Positions 25,341-34,372 of a stretch of 64,000 nucleotides of DNA are shown here, piece after piece. The notes beneath the pieces were generated by a model, which was not told the DNA's origin, ran no database searches, and saw only the letters and a list, made by a program, of their open reading frames with translations. Positions within the stretch are counted from its first letter, which is position 1. Every line of letters starts with the position of its first letter. This stretch comes from Rhodovarius crocodyli. GTDB taxonomy: Bacteria > Pseudomonadota > Alphaproteobacteria > Acetobacterales > Acetobacteraceae. The stretch lies in NCBI RefSeq assembly GCF_004005855.1, contig NZ_SACL01000001.1, forward strand, positions 930,001 through 994,000, written 5' to 3'. The position numbers and the translations under genes are program-made.

Positions 25341-26029
25341 TCGGCGGCGGCCTTGCGGCCATAGCGGGCCTTCAGCTCGGCCAGGACGTAATCCAGGCTC
25401 TCCACGTCGCAGAACTTCATGTCCATGTCGAACATGTTGGCCTTATGGGCGCTTGGGCTGCGGTCGCCGCAGGCCTCATCCACCAGGATGGGGCGGAAGT
25501 TGTGCGAGAACGCGTCCACCGCCCCCGCGCGCACGCAGCCGCTGGTGGAGATGCCGCAGATCACCAGCGTATCCACCTCGTCATAGCGCAGGAAGGTATC
25601 CAGCGGCGTCTGGAAGAAGCAGCTGGGCTTGTTCTTCAGGATCACGCGGTCCTGCTTGCGCGGGGCATAGGCTTCCGGCCACTGATCCGCGCGCGGGTCC
25701 GAGGTGTACTGGTACTCGCCCGAGGTGCCGAGCTTCTCGTTCCACAGGCCCCGGTAGGTGGGGTGGGAGCGGTCGTCGCGGCGCGAGTAGTAGATGGGCA
25801 GGTCCAGCGCGCGGAATGCCTCGGTCAGCCGCGTCAGGTCATCCATCATCTGCGGCATGTCGCGGCCGCACATGGCGAAGGCCGGGTCCACGAACATCCA
25901 GGTCGTGTCGATGTTCAGCAGCGCGGCCTTGCGGCCGAAGCCGATGCGCCGGGCGAAGCCGCCCTTGCGATAGGTCTCCAGCTCCTCATCCGGCACATAG
26001 CCGCGCCATTTCTCCAGCTTGTCGGTCAT
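25337..26029 (-). CDS. Isochorismatase-family cysteine hydrolase
   Basis: A 230-residue cytoplasmic hydrolase of the isochorismatase/nicotinamidase fold. The catalytic Asp is in ALLNIDTTWMFVDP, the Lys in RVILKNKPSCFF and the nucleophilic Cys in GISTSGCVRAGAVDA; the cis-peptide region precedes it. Members cleave amides such as carbamoyl derivatives, nicotinamide or biuret. The ATG at 26029 follows GGAGG at good spacing. It is co-transcribed with a Bug receptor and divergent from a GntR/UTRA regulator, a layout of an inducible uptake-and-hydrolysis unit. The substrate is not evident. Confidence 0.88.
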   Translation of the reverse strand: MTDKLEKWRGYVPDEELETYRKGGFARRIGFGRKAALLNIDTTWMFVDPAFAMCGRDMPQMMDDLTRLTEAFRALDLPIYYSRRDDRSHPTYRGLWNEKLGTSGEYQYTSDPRADQWPEAYAPRKQDRVILKNKPSCFFQTPLDTFLRYDEVDTLVICGISTSGCVRAGAVDAFSHNFRPILVDEACGDRSPSAHKANMFDMDMKFCDVESLDYVLAELKARYGRKAAAE

Positions 26030-26072
26030 ACTCGCCTCCGTTACGTCGCTGTGGCGAGTGTGAGACAGCGCA

Positions 26073-26087
26073 AATGATATATCAATT
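26073..26087. promoter_or_regulatory. Candidate GntR/HutC-type operator
   Basis: TGATATATCA (26075-26084) is an exact 10-bp palindrome, extended by one imperfect step to AATGATATATCAATT. It lies in the 73-bp gap between the divergent cysteine hydrolase and GntR/UTRA genes, an AT-rich island in GC-rich sequence. HutC-type regulators bind TA-centred palindromes of this kind, so binding by the adjacent regulator is likely. Confidence 0.6.
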
Positions 26088-26102
26088 GGAAACCGCACGG
26101 CG

Positions 26103-26897
26103 ATGAGCCAGGCCAGCCGTTCCGGTGCTGCCGGGTTGGGCGCCGGCTTGGGTATTGTGCTGCGCCCAGAGCATCCGCTGCCGCTGCATGCGCAGATCCA
26201 CCGCGCGCTGCGCCGGCGCATCCTGGACGGGCGCTGCCCGGAGGGCTCGCTCCTGCCCTCGGAGAACGAGATGGGAGAGGCGCTGGGCGTCTCGCGCATC
26301 ACCATGCGCCGCGCCTTCGATGATCTGGCCGCCGCCGGGCTGGTGCGCCGCAGCCGCGGGCGCGGCACCGAGGTGCTGCGCCGGCCGGAGCAGCGCCCCG
26401 TGCTGGCCCATATCGACGGGCTGGTGGAAGCCAGCCTGGTGATGGGCCGCGACACGGCGGTGGAGCTGCTGGACTTCGCCTATATCCCCGCCACGGCCGA
26501 CATCGCGGCGGCGCTGGACATCGCGCCGGGCGCGCCCGTGCAGCACGCCGTCCGCATCCGGCGGGAGGGCGGCGACATCTTCTCCCTGGCGCGCAGCTGG
26601 GTGCCGGAGGCCCTGGGCCGCAGCTTCAGCCGCGAGGACATGATGCACACCCCCCTGGTGCAGCTGCTGGAACGCGCCGGGGCGGAGTTCGGATCGGCCG
26701 AGCAGGTGCTGGGCGCCGAGGCCGCGACGCCCGAGGCCGCGCGGGCCCTGGGCGTGGCGCCGGGCTCGGCGCTGCTGCGGGTGCGCCGGTTGAGCCGCGA
26801 CCCGCGCGGCGTGCCGATCGAGCGCATGGAAGTGCTCTACATCCCGGAACGCTATGAGTATCGGATGCAGTTCGGCCCCGTGAAATCAATGGGTTAG
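26103..26897 (+). CDS. GntR family regulator, HutC/UTRA type
   Basis: A 264-residue repressor. The N-terminal winged helix is clear: PLHAQIHRALRRRILDGRCPEGSLLPSENEM, LGVSRITMRRAFDDLAAAGLV and the wing RSRGRGTEV. The rest is a UTRA effector domain (ATADIAAALDIAPGAPV, LLRVRRLSRDPRGVPIERMEV, then YIPERYEYR). It is divergent from the cysteine hydrolase/Bug operon and very probably controls it in response to the imported compound, through the palindrome at 26073-26087. Confidence 0.92.
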   Translation: MSQASRSGAAGLGAGLGIVLRPEHPLPLHAQIHRALRRRILDGRCPEGSLLPSENEMGEALGVSRITMRRAFDDLAAAGLVRRSRGRGTEVLRRPEQRPVLAHIDGLVEASLVMGRDTAVELLDFAYIPATADIAAALDIAPGAPVQHAVRIRREGGDIFSLARSWVPEALGRSFSREDMMHTPLVQLLERAGAEFGSAEQVLGAEAATPEAARALGVAPGSALLRVRRLSRDPRGVPIERMEVLYIPERYEYRMQFGPVKSMG

Positions 26898-27054
26898 CCT
26901 TCGGGTGTAACGGCGGCGTTTCCCGAATGCGGCGCGGCGCCACACTCGCCACCAAAAGGCCGCGCCTGCCATCACATCACCCCGGCAGCGCCTAATCCGT
27001 GCCCCTGGCCGTGGCGAATATCCTCCTCGCACCCCAAGCTCATAGGAGGAAACG

Positions 27055-27426
27055 GTGCTTAAGACCTTCTCTCGCTACTCTCTCGCCACCGCGCTGCTGA
27101 TGGGTACGGCCCTTCCGGCCTTCGCCCAGGGCGGGGTCTCCAGCGGGAGCACCCAGCAGGTTCCGGCCCAGCGCCCCGCGGTGACCAGCCAGGCCCCTGC
27201 CTCGCCCAACGCCGCCACCCCGGCGGTGCCCGCGACGCCCGCGACCCAGGCCCAGCGCCCGGCCACGCCCGCCACCCCGGCGGTGCCGTCCAGCCAGGCG
27301 GCCCGGCCCGCCACCCCGGCCCAGCCCGGTGGCGCGGTGAGCGGCCATGCGACCACCCGCCCGGCGCACGCCGCGCCGACGCAGGCGGCCCGCCCGGCCC
27401 ATCCCGCGGCGCCCCGGACCAACTGA
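27055..27426 (+). CDS. Secreted Ala/Pro/Thr-rich repeat protein
   Basis: The GTG at 27055 follows a strong AGGAGG. The 123-residue product has a signal peptide (MLKTFSRYSLATALLMGTALPAFA, cut before QGG) and a mature part made of short degenerate repeats such as ATPAVPATPAT, RPATPATPAVP and QAARPATPAQP, finishing in a basic, His- and Pro-rich tail. Such sequence is intrinsically disordered and resembles cell-wall or periplasm-spanning linkers. I recognise no family. The strong ribosome site suggests good expression. The composition makes any homology search unreliable. Confidence 0.7.
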   Translation: MLKTFSRYSLATALLMGTALPAFAQGGVSSGSTQQVPAQRPAVTSQAPASPNAATPAVPATPATQAQRPATPATPAVPSSQAARPATPAQPGGAVSGHATTRPAHAAPTQAARPAHPAAPRTN

Positions 27427-27439
27427 TCCGGTGAACAGT

Positions 27440-27702
27440 TTCCCCCGCCGGCCGTGGCATCCGGCACCGGCGGGGGAAGGCGACCGGCGCGCCTCTTCAG
27501 GCCCTCACCTGGGGCGCGCCGGAACGATCGCCTGAACCACCGATGCCCCTCCGGGCCGCGAACGGCCCACCAGATCCCCACCCGGACCTCGATCCCCGGG
27601 CGGGTACTACCGGCCTTCAGCCCTCACCATCGGGCGGTTGGCCGCTTTCTCCCGGACTGACGAAACTTGGCCCCGCGGAACCATTCCGCGGGGTAATTTT
27701 TT
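27440..27702 (+). ncRNA. Candidate structured RNA between the repeat protein and acs
   Basis: The 27427-27771 gap has no credible gene but four strong folds in a row: TTCCCCCGCCGG/CCGGCGGGGGAA (27440-27451 with 27467-27478), CCGGCGCGCC/GGCGCGCCGG (27484-27493 with 27513-27522, enclosing a CAGG/CCTG stem), GGGCCG/CGGCCC around CGAA (27553-27568), and an intrinsic terminator at 27671-27702. This could be a small RNA, or just a long structured 3' end of the upstream transcript. I recognise no known RNA family; 6S RNA cannot be judged by eye. Confidence 0.4.
27671..27702 (+). terminator. Strong intrinsic terminator upstream of acs
   Basis: CCCCGCGGAA (27671-27680) and TTCCGCGGGG (27684-27693) pair perfectly around CCA and are followed by TAATTTTTT. 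It isolates the acs promoter from whatever is transcribed upstream. Confidence 0.88.
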
Positions 27703-27707
27703 GCCTG

Positions 27708-27737
27708 TTGACGCAATGCCGCACGGGCCGAGATAAC
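27708..27737 (+). promoter_or_regulatory. Candidate acs promoter
   Basis: TTGACG (27708-27713), an 18-nt spacer and GATAAC (27732-27737) lie just after the terminator and 34 bp before the acs ATG. The boxes match the sigma-70 consensus at five and four of six positions. Confidence 0.5.
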
Positions 27738-27771
27738 CAGAGCAAGAAAGTCACACAGGGAGTTGCTGTCC

Positions 27772-29727
<1,956 letters not shown>

Positions 29728-29819
29728 GCGGGCGCACCAACAACAAAGTGTTACATGTATTACAGGTAATTCTAGGGCAAGGCGGCCGATGACAAAGTCC
29801 GCCCATAGCGTGAATGAGT

Positions 29820-29848
29820 GATGCGCCGGGGTTTTGACTTGGCGCATC
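29820..29848 (+). terminator. Stem-loop downstream of acs, possible terminator
   Basis: GATGCGCC (29820-29827) pairs with GGCGCATC (29841-29848) around 13 nt; ATAAAACAATG follows rather than a T-run. It is the likely end of the acs transcript or a processing signal. The 239-bp gap to the next gene also contains AT-richer sequence (about 29740-29775). Confidence 0.4.
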
Positions 29849-29875
29849 ATAAAACAATGCTGAAGAAAGTTTCCC

Positions 29876-29905
29876 GGATGCAAGCCCCCCCGGGGGTGTG
29901 CATCC
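29876..29905. other. Stable hairpin upstream of the acetyltransferase gene
   Basis: GGATGCA (29876-29882) pairs with TGCATCC (29899-29905), enclosing a CCCCC/GGGGG inner stem. It lies 62 bp before the likely start of the next gene, so it could be a leader structure or a second terminator. Confidence 0.4.
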
Positions 29906-29966
29906 TGATCGAAGGCCCGGTATCATTGCGTATGGAAAAATCCTTCCAGCGCGGTGGGCGGGCCCT

Positions 29967-30746
29967 GTGATTCAGGACTTCGCTTCCACCATCTGGTCCG
30001 TGCCGGGCGCACCGCCTGATCTGCGCGCCCTTGAGCAAGCCTGCCTCAACGCCGTTCCGGCGCCCTATCAGGCCTTCGACGGGCCATTGCTGTTCCGCGC
30101 CTTCCTGGGCGGCACCGGGCGCGCCAATTCCATCGTTTCCCTGAGCCCGGAGAGCGATGCCGGGCTGCAGCCGCGCATCGCGCGGATGGAGGCGCGCTCG
30201 GCCGCGCGCGGCATCACCTGCCGCTTCCGCTCCACCCCGCTGGACCCGCCAGGGCTGGAGGCCCTGCTGCGCGCCCGTGGCTATACCGACCATGACGAGA
30301 CGCTGGTGCTGCTGGGCCCGCTGGGCGGCATGGTGCGGCCCGATACGGCGGTGCGCGCGCTTTCCGGCCCCGACCCCGCCTGGATGGAGGTGGTGGGCAC
30401 CGCCGAATACCAGGTGGACGCCCGCCGCGCGGAGAAGGCCCGCATGCCGGAGCTTCTGGCCGTGCCCGCCGCCTGGCTGGTGCTGGAGGAAGACGGCATG
30501 GCCATCGCCAGCCTGTTCGTCGTGGCCGACGGCACGCTGTGCGGCATGTTCGACCTGGCGGTGCGGCCCGAATTCCGCCGCCGCGGCATCGCGGCCCGCA
30601 TCATGGGCGCGGGTGCCGCCTGGGCCGCCCAGCGCGGCGCGATCTGGAAATGGAGCCAGGTCTCGGCCAGCAACACCGCCTCCCTCGCGCTCAATGCGCG
30701 GATGGGCATGGGTGAGATGTACCGCTACCGCTATTTCAAGCGGTAG
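29967..30746 (+). CDS. GNAT family N-acetyltransferase
   Basis: The protein is 259 residues from GTG 29967 (IQDFASTIWSVPG); the start is uncertain because no strong ribosome site is visible and the frame stays open to 29898. The C-terminal half is a GNAT fold with the acetyl-CoA motif VRPEFRRRGIAARIMGAGAAWA and the closing SNTASLALNARMGMGE. The N-terminal half looks like a degenerate second GNAT domain, as in two-domain acetyltransferases. Substrate unknown. It stands alone, convergent with the TRAP receptor gene 19 bp away, and follows a hairpin-rich gap. Confidence 0.82.
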   Translation: MIQDFASTIWSVPGAPPDLRALEQACLNAVPAPYQAFDGPLLFRAFLGGTGRANSIVSLSPESDAGLQPRIARMEARSAARGITCRFRSTPLDPPGLEALLRARGYTDHDETLVLLGPLGGMVRPDTAVRALSGPDPAWMEVVGTAEYQVDARRAEKARMPELLAVPAAWLVLEEDGMAIASLFVVADGTLCGMFDLAVRPEFRRRGIAARIMGAGAAWAAQRGAIWKWSQVSASNTASLALNARMGMGEMYRYRYFKR

Positions 30747-30765
30747 TGCCGGCGGGCAGCCGGGT

Positions 30766-31755
30766 TCAGCCCGCCGCCTTCGCCGCCTCGATCTCGGCCA
30801 GCACCTGGCGGCCGTTCGGCGCGCTGTTGAGGATGTTGTCGTAGGCGAGATGCGCGGCCGCCTTGAAGGCCCCGACATCGGGCTCGATGATCTCGATGCC
30901 GCGCCGACGCAGCTCCGCGAAGCTGTCCTCCCGGAAGCGCTGGTAATAGGTCAGCCCCATCGTGATCGCCTCCGGCACGCTGGCGCGGATGATCTCCTGC
31001 ACTTCCTCCGGCAGGGTGTTGAAGCGGGAACGCGAGGCGATGAGCACAGCCGGCAGCTGGTGGGTGCGCGTCAGCACATAATACCGGACCGCTTCCACGA
31101 AACGGTCCGCGATCACCTGGTCCGGCGCGAGTTCCGCCGCGTCCACCCGGCCGGTCTGCAGCGCGCGCAGCAGGTCGGCATAGGCGGTGGGCGTGGGCAC
31201 CATCCCGATCGCGCGATAGGATTCGACATAGCCCGGCGACTGGATGACCCGGATGCGCAGGCCCCGCGCCTCCGCCGGGGTGGAAAAGCGGCGGTTGGTC
31301 AGCACCGAACGCTCGAACAGGTTGAACCAGGACAGGCCGATCAGCCCGATGCCGTCCAGCGGGTGCAGCAGCCGCCGGCCGACCGGGCCCTGCAGCACGC
31401 GGTTCGCCTGCTCATGGCTGTCCCACAGCCAGGGCAGGGACAGCACGCCATAGTCGCGCAGCGTGTTCTCCAGCGAGGGCTGGGAGTTGAACATCAGGTC
31501 CACCGCGCCGTTGCGCGCGGACTGGATCAGCCGCAATTCCCCGCCCAGCGCGGAATTGGCGAAGACCGCGATGCGCACCCGCCCGCCCGAATGCCCATCC
31601 ACCAGCCGCGCCAGCTTGGTGGCCGCGATGTGATAGGAGGACTGCTCCGACAGCACATGGCCGAGCTTGAGCTCGATCAGCGCCTCCGCCGCGCCGGGGC
31701 GGATGGCGGGCGCGGCCAGCACCGCCAGGCCGAGCAGGCGACGGCCCGTGATCAT
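30766..31755 (-). CDS. TRAP transporter DctP-type receptor (orphan)
   Basis: A 329-residue periplasmic receptor with a Tat-like or Sec N-terminus (GRRLLGLAVLAAPAIRPGAA). The mature part fits the DctP family: LGHVLSEQSSYHIAATKLA near the start, GGELRLIQSARNGAVDLMF, then NLFERSVLTNRRFSTPAEARGLRIRV with the Arg that binds the ligand carboxylate. No DctQM membrane genes are in this operon; the complete set lies 3.6 kb away on the same strand. It is co-transcribed with NIPSNAP and cupin genes under a GntR/FCD regulator, so the ligand is probably an organic acid processed by that cluster. Confidence 0.9.
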   Translation of the reverse strand: MITGRRLLGLAVLAAPAIRPGAAEALIELKLGHVLSEQSSYHIAATKLARLVDGHSGGRVRIAVFANSALGGELRLIQSARNGAVDLMFNSQPSLENTLRDYGVLSLPWLWDSHEQANRVLQGPVGRRLLHPLDGIGLIGLSWFNLFERSVLTNRRFSTPAEARGLRIRVIQSPGYVESYRAIGMVPTPTAYADLLRALQTGRVDAAELAPDQVIADRFVEAVRYYVLTRTHQLPAVLIASRSRFNTLPEEVQEIIRASVPEAITMGLTYYQRFREDSFAELRRRGIEIIEPDVGAFKAAAHLAYDNILNSAPNGRQVLAEIEAAKAAG

Positions 31756-32066
31756 TTGATGGGAGAGAAGCCGGCGGGCAGCAGGATCCGGCTGTTCTGG
31801 GTGTCGACCAGATCGGTCACCATGGACAGGTAGGCGGTCCAGGCCGGGTCGGCCAGCATGGCGCCGCGGCGGCGCAGCCGGTCGTCCAGCCCCTCATACC
31901 CCCACCAGGCGACGACGTGGTTCAGCTCCCCGATCTCGGTGGTGAAATAGCCCAGGAAGCGGTCCAGGTAGTGCTTCTGCAGCGGCAGCCCGTGTTCCTC
32001 ATAGGTCGACACGAACTGGCCCAGCTTCCCGGGCCTGATGCGATAGTCGCGTTCCTCGACCAGCAT
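31752..32066 (-). CDS. NIPSNAP family protein
   Basis: A 104-residue dimeric alpha-beta barrel protein of the NIPSNAP group: VEERDYRIRPGKLGQFVSTYEEHGLPLQ at the start, LGYFTTEIGELNHVVAWWGYEGLDDRL in the middle, then the DPAWTAYL block. Members are small ferredoxin-like proteins found in catabolic operons; enzymatic role is not established. Its stop overlaps the start of the TRAP receptor gene by four bases and it follows the cupin gene by 3 bp, so it is part of one transcript. Confidence 0.87.
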   Translation of the reverse strand: MLVEERDYRIRPGKLGQFVSTYEEHGLPLQKHYLDRFLGYFTTEIGELNHVVAWWGYEGLDDRLRRRGAMLADPAWTAYLSMVTDLVDTQNSRILLPAGFSPIK

Positions 32067-32069
32067 GGG

Positions 32070-32561
32070 TCAGGCCTTTCCGGGCAGCGAGGCGAAAACG
32101 GTCTCGGCCTCGATCTTCAACACATCCTCAGGTCGTGGAAAGGGGGATGGGGTTGTATCTCCGGGAAACTTCTCGCGACCGATGCGGGAGAAGAAGGTCT
32201 CCAGCCCGCCCGGCATCATCAGCCACATGAAGGTCAGCGGCCCGTCCTCGGCCGCCTGGAAGCGGTGGGTCTGGCCGCGGCCGAAGAAGAAGCAGGCGCC
32301 CTTTTCCATCGGGTGCGTCTCGGTGCCGTTGATCAGGGCCTGTCCGCTGCCCTCCAGCACGAAGATGATCTCCTCATTGTCCGGGTGGACGTGTTCGCGC
32401 ACGAAGCAGCCGGCCGCCACCGTCTGGGTGCCCATGGCGAAGGGCGTCTCGCCCCCGAAATCCTTCGAGGCCAGGATGCAGCGCACGAAGCCGTTGGCGG
32501 GAACGGGCTGCCAGAAGCTCTGCCCGCCCTCGGGCGGGACGATCACGAGGGGTGTGGTCAT
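32070..32561 (-). CDS. Cupin domain protein
   Basis: A 163-residue single-domain cupin. The metal-binding motif 1 is EHVHPDNEEIIFVLEGSG, with two His and Glu ligands, and motif 2 is ACFFFGRGQTHRFQA, carrying the third His. Cupins of this size are often dioxygenases, isomerases or ligand sensors; no specific reaction is assignable. The ATG at 32561 overlaps the stop of the GntR/FCD gene (ATGA), so the regulator is the first gene of the unit, followed by cupin, NIPSNAP and TRAP receptor. Confidence 0.88.
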   Translation of the reverse strand: MTTPLVIVPPEGGQSFWQPVPANGFVRCILASKDFGGETPFAMGTQTVAAGCFVREHVHPDNEEIIFVLEGSGQALINGTETHPMEKGACFFFGRGQTHRFQAAEDGPLTFMWLMMPGGLETFFSRIGREKFPGDTTPSPFPRPEDVLKIEAETVFASLPGKA

Positions 32562-33229
32562 TTGGGCCTTCCCTGTCTGAAACGCGGCGTGGGTGAGAGA
32601 AGCGTGGTCAGTGCCTGCATGCGGCGCGTGATGTGGCCGTTCAGGATCTCCGCCCCACGCGCCGCGTCGCGCGCCGAGAGGGCATCCAGCAGCAGGTCGT
32701 GCTCGTCGAAGTTCAGCTCGGGCTTGGGCCCGGTGGTGTAGGCCCAGCGGATATAGGTGGTGCGGGCGTTCACGTCGGCCAGCGCGCGCAGGATTTCCCC
32801 GTTGCCGCACAGGGCCGCCATGGCCTCGTGAAAGGCCACGTCCTCCGCCACCATGGTCGCGCGGTCCTCGCTGCGCTTCAGGGCGCGCCTGCCGGTGGCC
32901 CAGGCGCGCGAGAGGCGCTGCAGCTGGGCGGGTGTCGCGCGCTCACAGGCCAGGCGGAAGGCCGTGACCTCCAGCGCCTCCCGCAGCTCATACAGGTCCC
33001 GTGCCTCGGCCAGGTCGGGGTCGCGCACGAAGAACCCCTGGCCCTGGCGCACTTCCAGCAGGCGCTCGGCCACCAGGCGGTTCAGGGCCTCACGCAGGGG
33101 CGTGCGGGACAGGCCCAGATGGTCCGCCAGCTGGACCTCGTTCAGGCGTTCGCCCGGCCGCAGCTCGAAGGAGAGAAGCATGGCGCGCAGGGCGTCATAG
33201 GCGGCATCGGCGGCGGTAATGGCAGGCAT
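32558..33229 (-). CDS. GntR family regulator, FCD type
   Basis: A 223-residue repressor starting at ATG 33229 (MPAITAADAAYDALRAML). The winged helix has ELRPGERLNEVQLADHLGLSRTPLREALNRLVAERLL and the wing RQGQGFFV; the C-terminal FCD domain starts at DLYELREALEVTAFRLA and contains FHEAMAALCGN with metal-coordinating His residues. FCD members respond to organic acids. It heads the operon with cupin, NIPSNAP and DctP genes and probably represses itself through the perfect 14-bp palindrome 22 bp upstream. Confidence 0.92.
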   Translation of the reverse strand: MPAITAADAAYDALRAMLLSFELRPGERLNEVQLADHLGLSRTPLREALNRLVAERLLEVRQGQGFFVRDPDLAEARDLYELREALEVTAFRLACERATPAQLQRLSRAWATGRRALKRSEDRATMVAEDVAFHEAMAALCGNGEILRALADVNARTTYIRWAYTTGPKPELNFDEHDLLLDALSARDAARGAEILNGHITRRMQALTTLLSPTPRFRQGRPK

Positions 33230-33250
33230 CGCATCGGGATGCTTATGCAC

Positions 33251-33264
33251 CCCTGTATACAGGG
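33251..33264. promoter_or_regulatory. Operator-like palindrome upstream of the GntR/FCD gene
   Basis: CCCTGTATACAGGG is an exact 14-bp palindrome. Its TGTATACA core fits the T-GT-N-AC-A pattern recognised by FadR-subfamily GntR proteins. It lies 22-35 bp upstream of the regulator's ATG on its strand, as expected for autoregulation. Confidence 0.7.
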
Positions 33265-33355
33265 CAAGGCCGAAAATACGCGGTGTGCTGAGGGGTGGGA
33301 ATGGTTCCGCCCGTTTCCTGTGCAACCGGCCTGCTACCCGGCGGCGCTCTTGGCG

Positions 33356-33485
33356 CTAGAGCAGCCTTCGATCCGACGGATCACGCCGTGATCCGCCCGA
33401 TCAAAGATAAGCTGCTCTAGAAGCTACGTTTTCTAGAGAAAGAAATCCGGTGGGATTGATTCAATCCGACCGGATATTGCTCTAG
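33356..33485. repeat. Tandem palindromic intergenic repeat bounded by CTAGAGCA ends
   Basis: Two palindromic units lie between the GntR/FCD gene and the metallo-hydrolase. The first has CTAGAGCAGC (33356-33365) and GCTGCTCTAG (33411-33420) as ends with a perfect CGGATCACG/CGTGATCCG stem at 33377-33395. The second has a 13-bp stem with one mismatch at 33445-33475 and ends in GCTCTAG (33479-33485). This looks like a dispersed REP/BIME-type repeat; such CTAGAGC-bounded units are common in alphaproteobacterial gaps. Confidence 0.6.
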
Positions 33486-33520
33486 CTTGGCGGCATCAAC
33501 GACAAACACGGAAACGCCCG

Positions 33521-34327
33521 ATGAGCCTGCCGACCTACGAAATCCACGCCATCCGCTATGCCACGCAGGATTTGCGGGATGAGAGCCACATGTTCCTGGG
33601 CGGCCAGCACGGGAAGATGGTGCAGGGGCTGGACTTCTTCACCTATGCGCTGAAGGGCGGCGGCCGGAACTGGATCGTGGACACCGGCATGACGGCCGCG
33701 AGTTCGAAGCGCATGGGCCGCGCCTATGACTTCATCTGCCGCCCGTCCGAGGCGCTGGCCCAGATCGGCATCGACGCCGCCTCCGAGCCCGACGTGATCC
33801 TGACCCACGCCCATTTCGACCATGTCGGCACGCTGGAGGACTATCCGAAGGCGCGCTTCCATATCCAGGACGAGGAGATGATCCACGTCACCGGCCGCGA
33901 CATGACGATCAGGCCGTTCCGCGCCGCCTATCACCCCGATGACGTGAAGCAGCTGATCGACCTGCTCTATGCCGACCGGATGGTGTTCCACAAAGGCGAT
34001 GTCGAGATCGCGCCGGGCATCGAGTTCATCCTGGTGGGCGGGCATTCGCGGGGCCAGGCGGTGCTGCGGGTACATACGCAGCGCGGCTGGGTCGTGCTCG
34101 CCTCGGATGCCGTGCATGTCTATGACGAGACCGACTTCGAGCGGCCCTTCGCGATCTTCCACGACCTGCAGGCGATGATCGAAGGCTATCGCCGGCTGAA
34201 CCGGCTGGCCGGGCACCGGGACCTGCTGATCGCGGGGCATGATGCGCGGGTGACGAAGGCGTTTCCGGCCTCGGCACCCGGGCTGGAAGGCCGGGTCATG
34301 CGGCTGGACCTGCCGCCGGCCTGGTAA
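33521..34327 (+). CDS. Metallo-beta-lactamase-fold hydrolase, lactonase-like
   Basis: The 268-residue protein has the metal-binding HAHFDH motif (His96, His98, Asp100, His101), a third His in the GGHSRGQAVLRV loop (about residue 176), Asp in LASDAVH and a final His in LIAGHDAR. This order and the length match the AHL-lactonase-like branch of the superfamily, which opens lactone rings using two zinc ions. True acyl-homoserine lactone activity cannot be claimed; many relatives act on other lactones or esters. No signal peptide. The gene is monocistronic, bounded by the palindromic repeat upstream and a strong hairpin downstream. Confidence 0.85.
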   Translation: MSLPTYEIHAIRYATQDLRDESHMFLGGQHGKMVQGLDFFTYALKGGGRNWIVDTGMTAASSKRMGRAYDFICRPSEALAQIGIDAASEPDVILTHAHFDHVGTLEDYPKARFHIQDEEMIHVTGRDMTIRPFRAAYHPDDVKQLIDLLYADRMVFHKGDVEIAPGIEFILVGGHSRGQAVLRVHTQRGWVVLASDAVHVYDETDFERPFAIFHDLQAMIEGYRRLNRLAGHRDLLIAGHDARVTKAFPASAPGLEGRVMRLDLPPAW

Positions 34328-34337
34328 GGATGACAGG

Positions 34338-34366
34338 TTCAGGGGCTTCGCGGCGAAGCCCCTGAA
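34338..34366. terminator. Bidirectional hairpin between convergent genes
   Basis: TTCAGGGGCTTCG (34338-34350) and CGAAGCCCCTGAA (34354-34366) form a perfect 13-bp stem. It lies between the convergent hydrolase and dctM genes. There is no long T-run on either side, so it may be a weak terminator or an mRNA end stabiliser. Confidence 0.6.
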
Positions 34367-34372
34367 GATCGC

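Noticed and set aside
27427-27702. Small coding gene in the acs upstream gap
   Set aside because: The open frames there are Arg/Pro-rich with no ribosome site and overlap strong hairpins.
33521-34327. Quorum-quenching AHL lactonase
   Set aside because: The HAHFDH motif supports the fold, but not the substrate; kept as lactonase-like.
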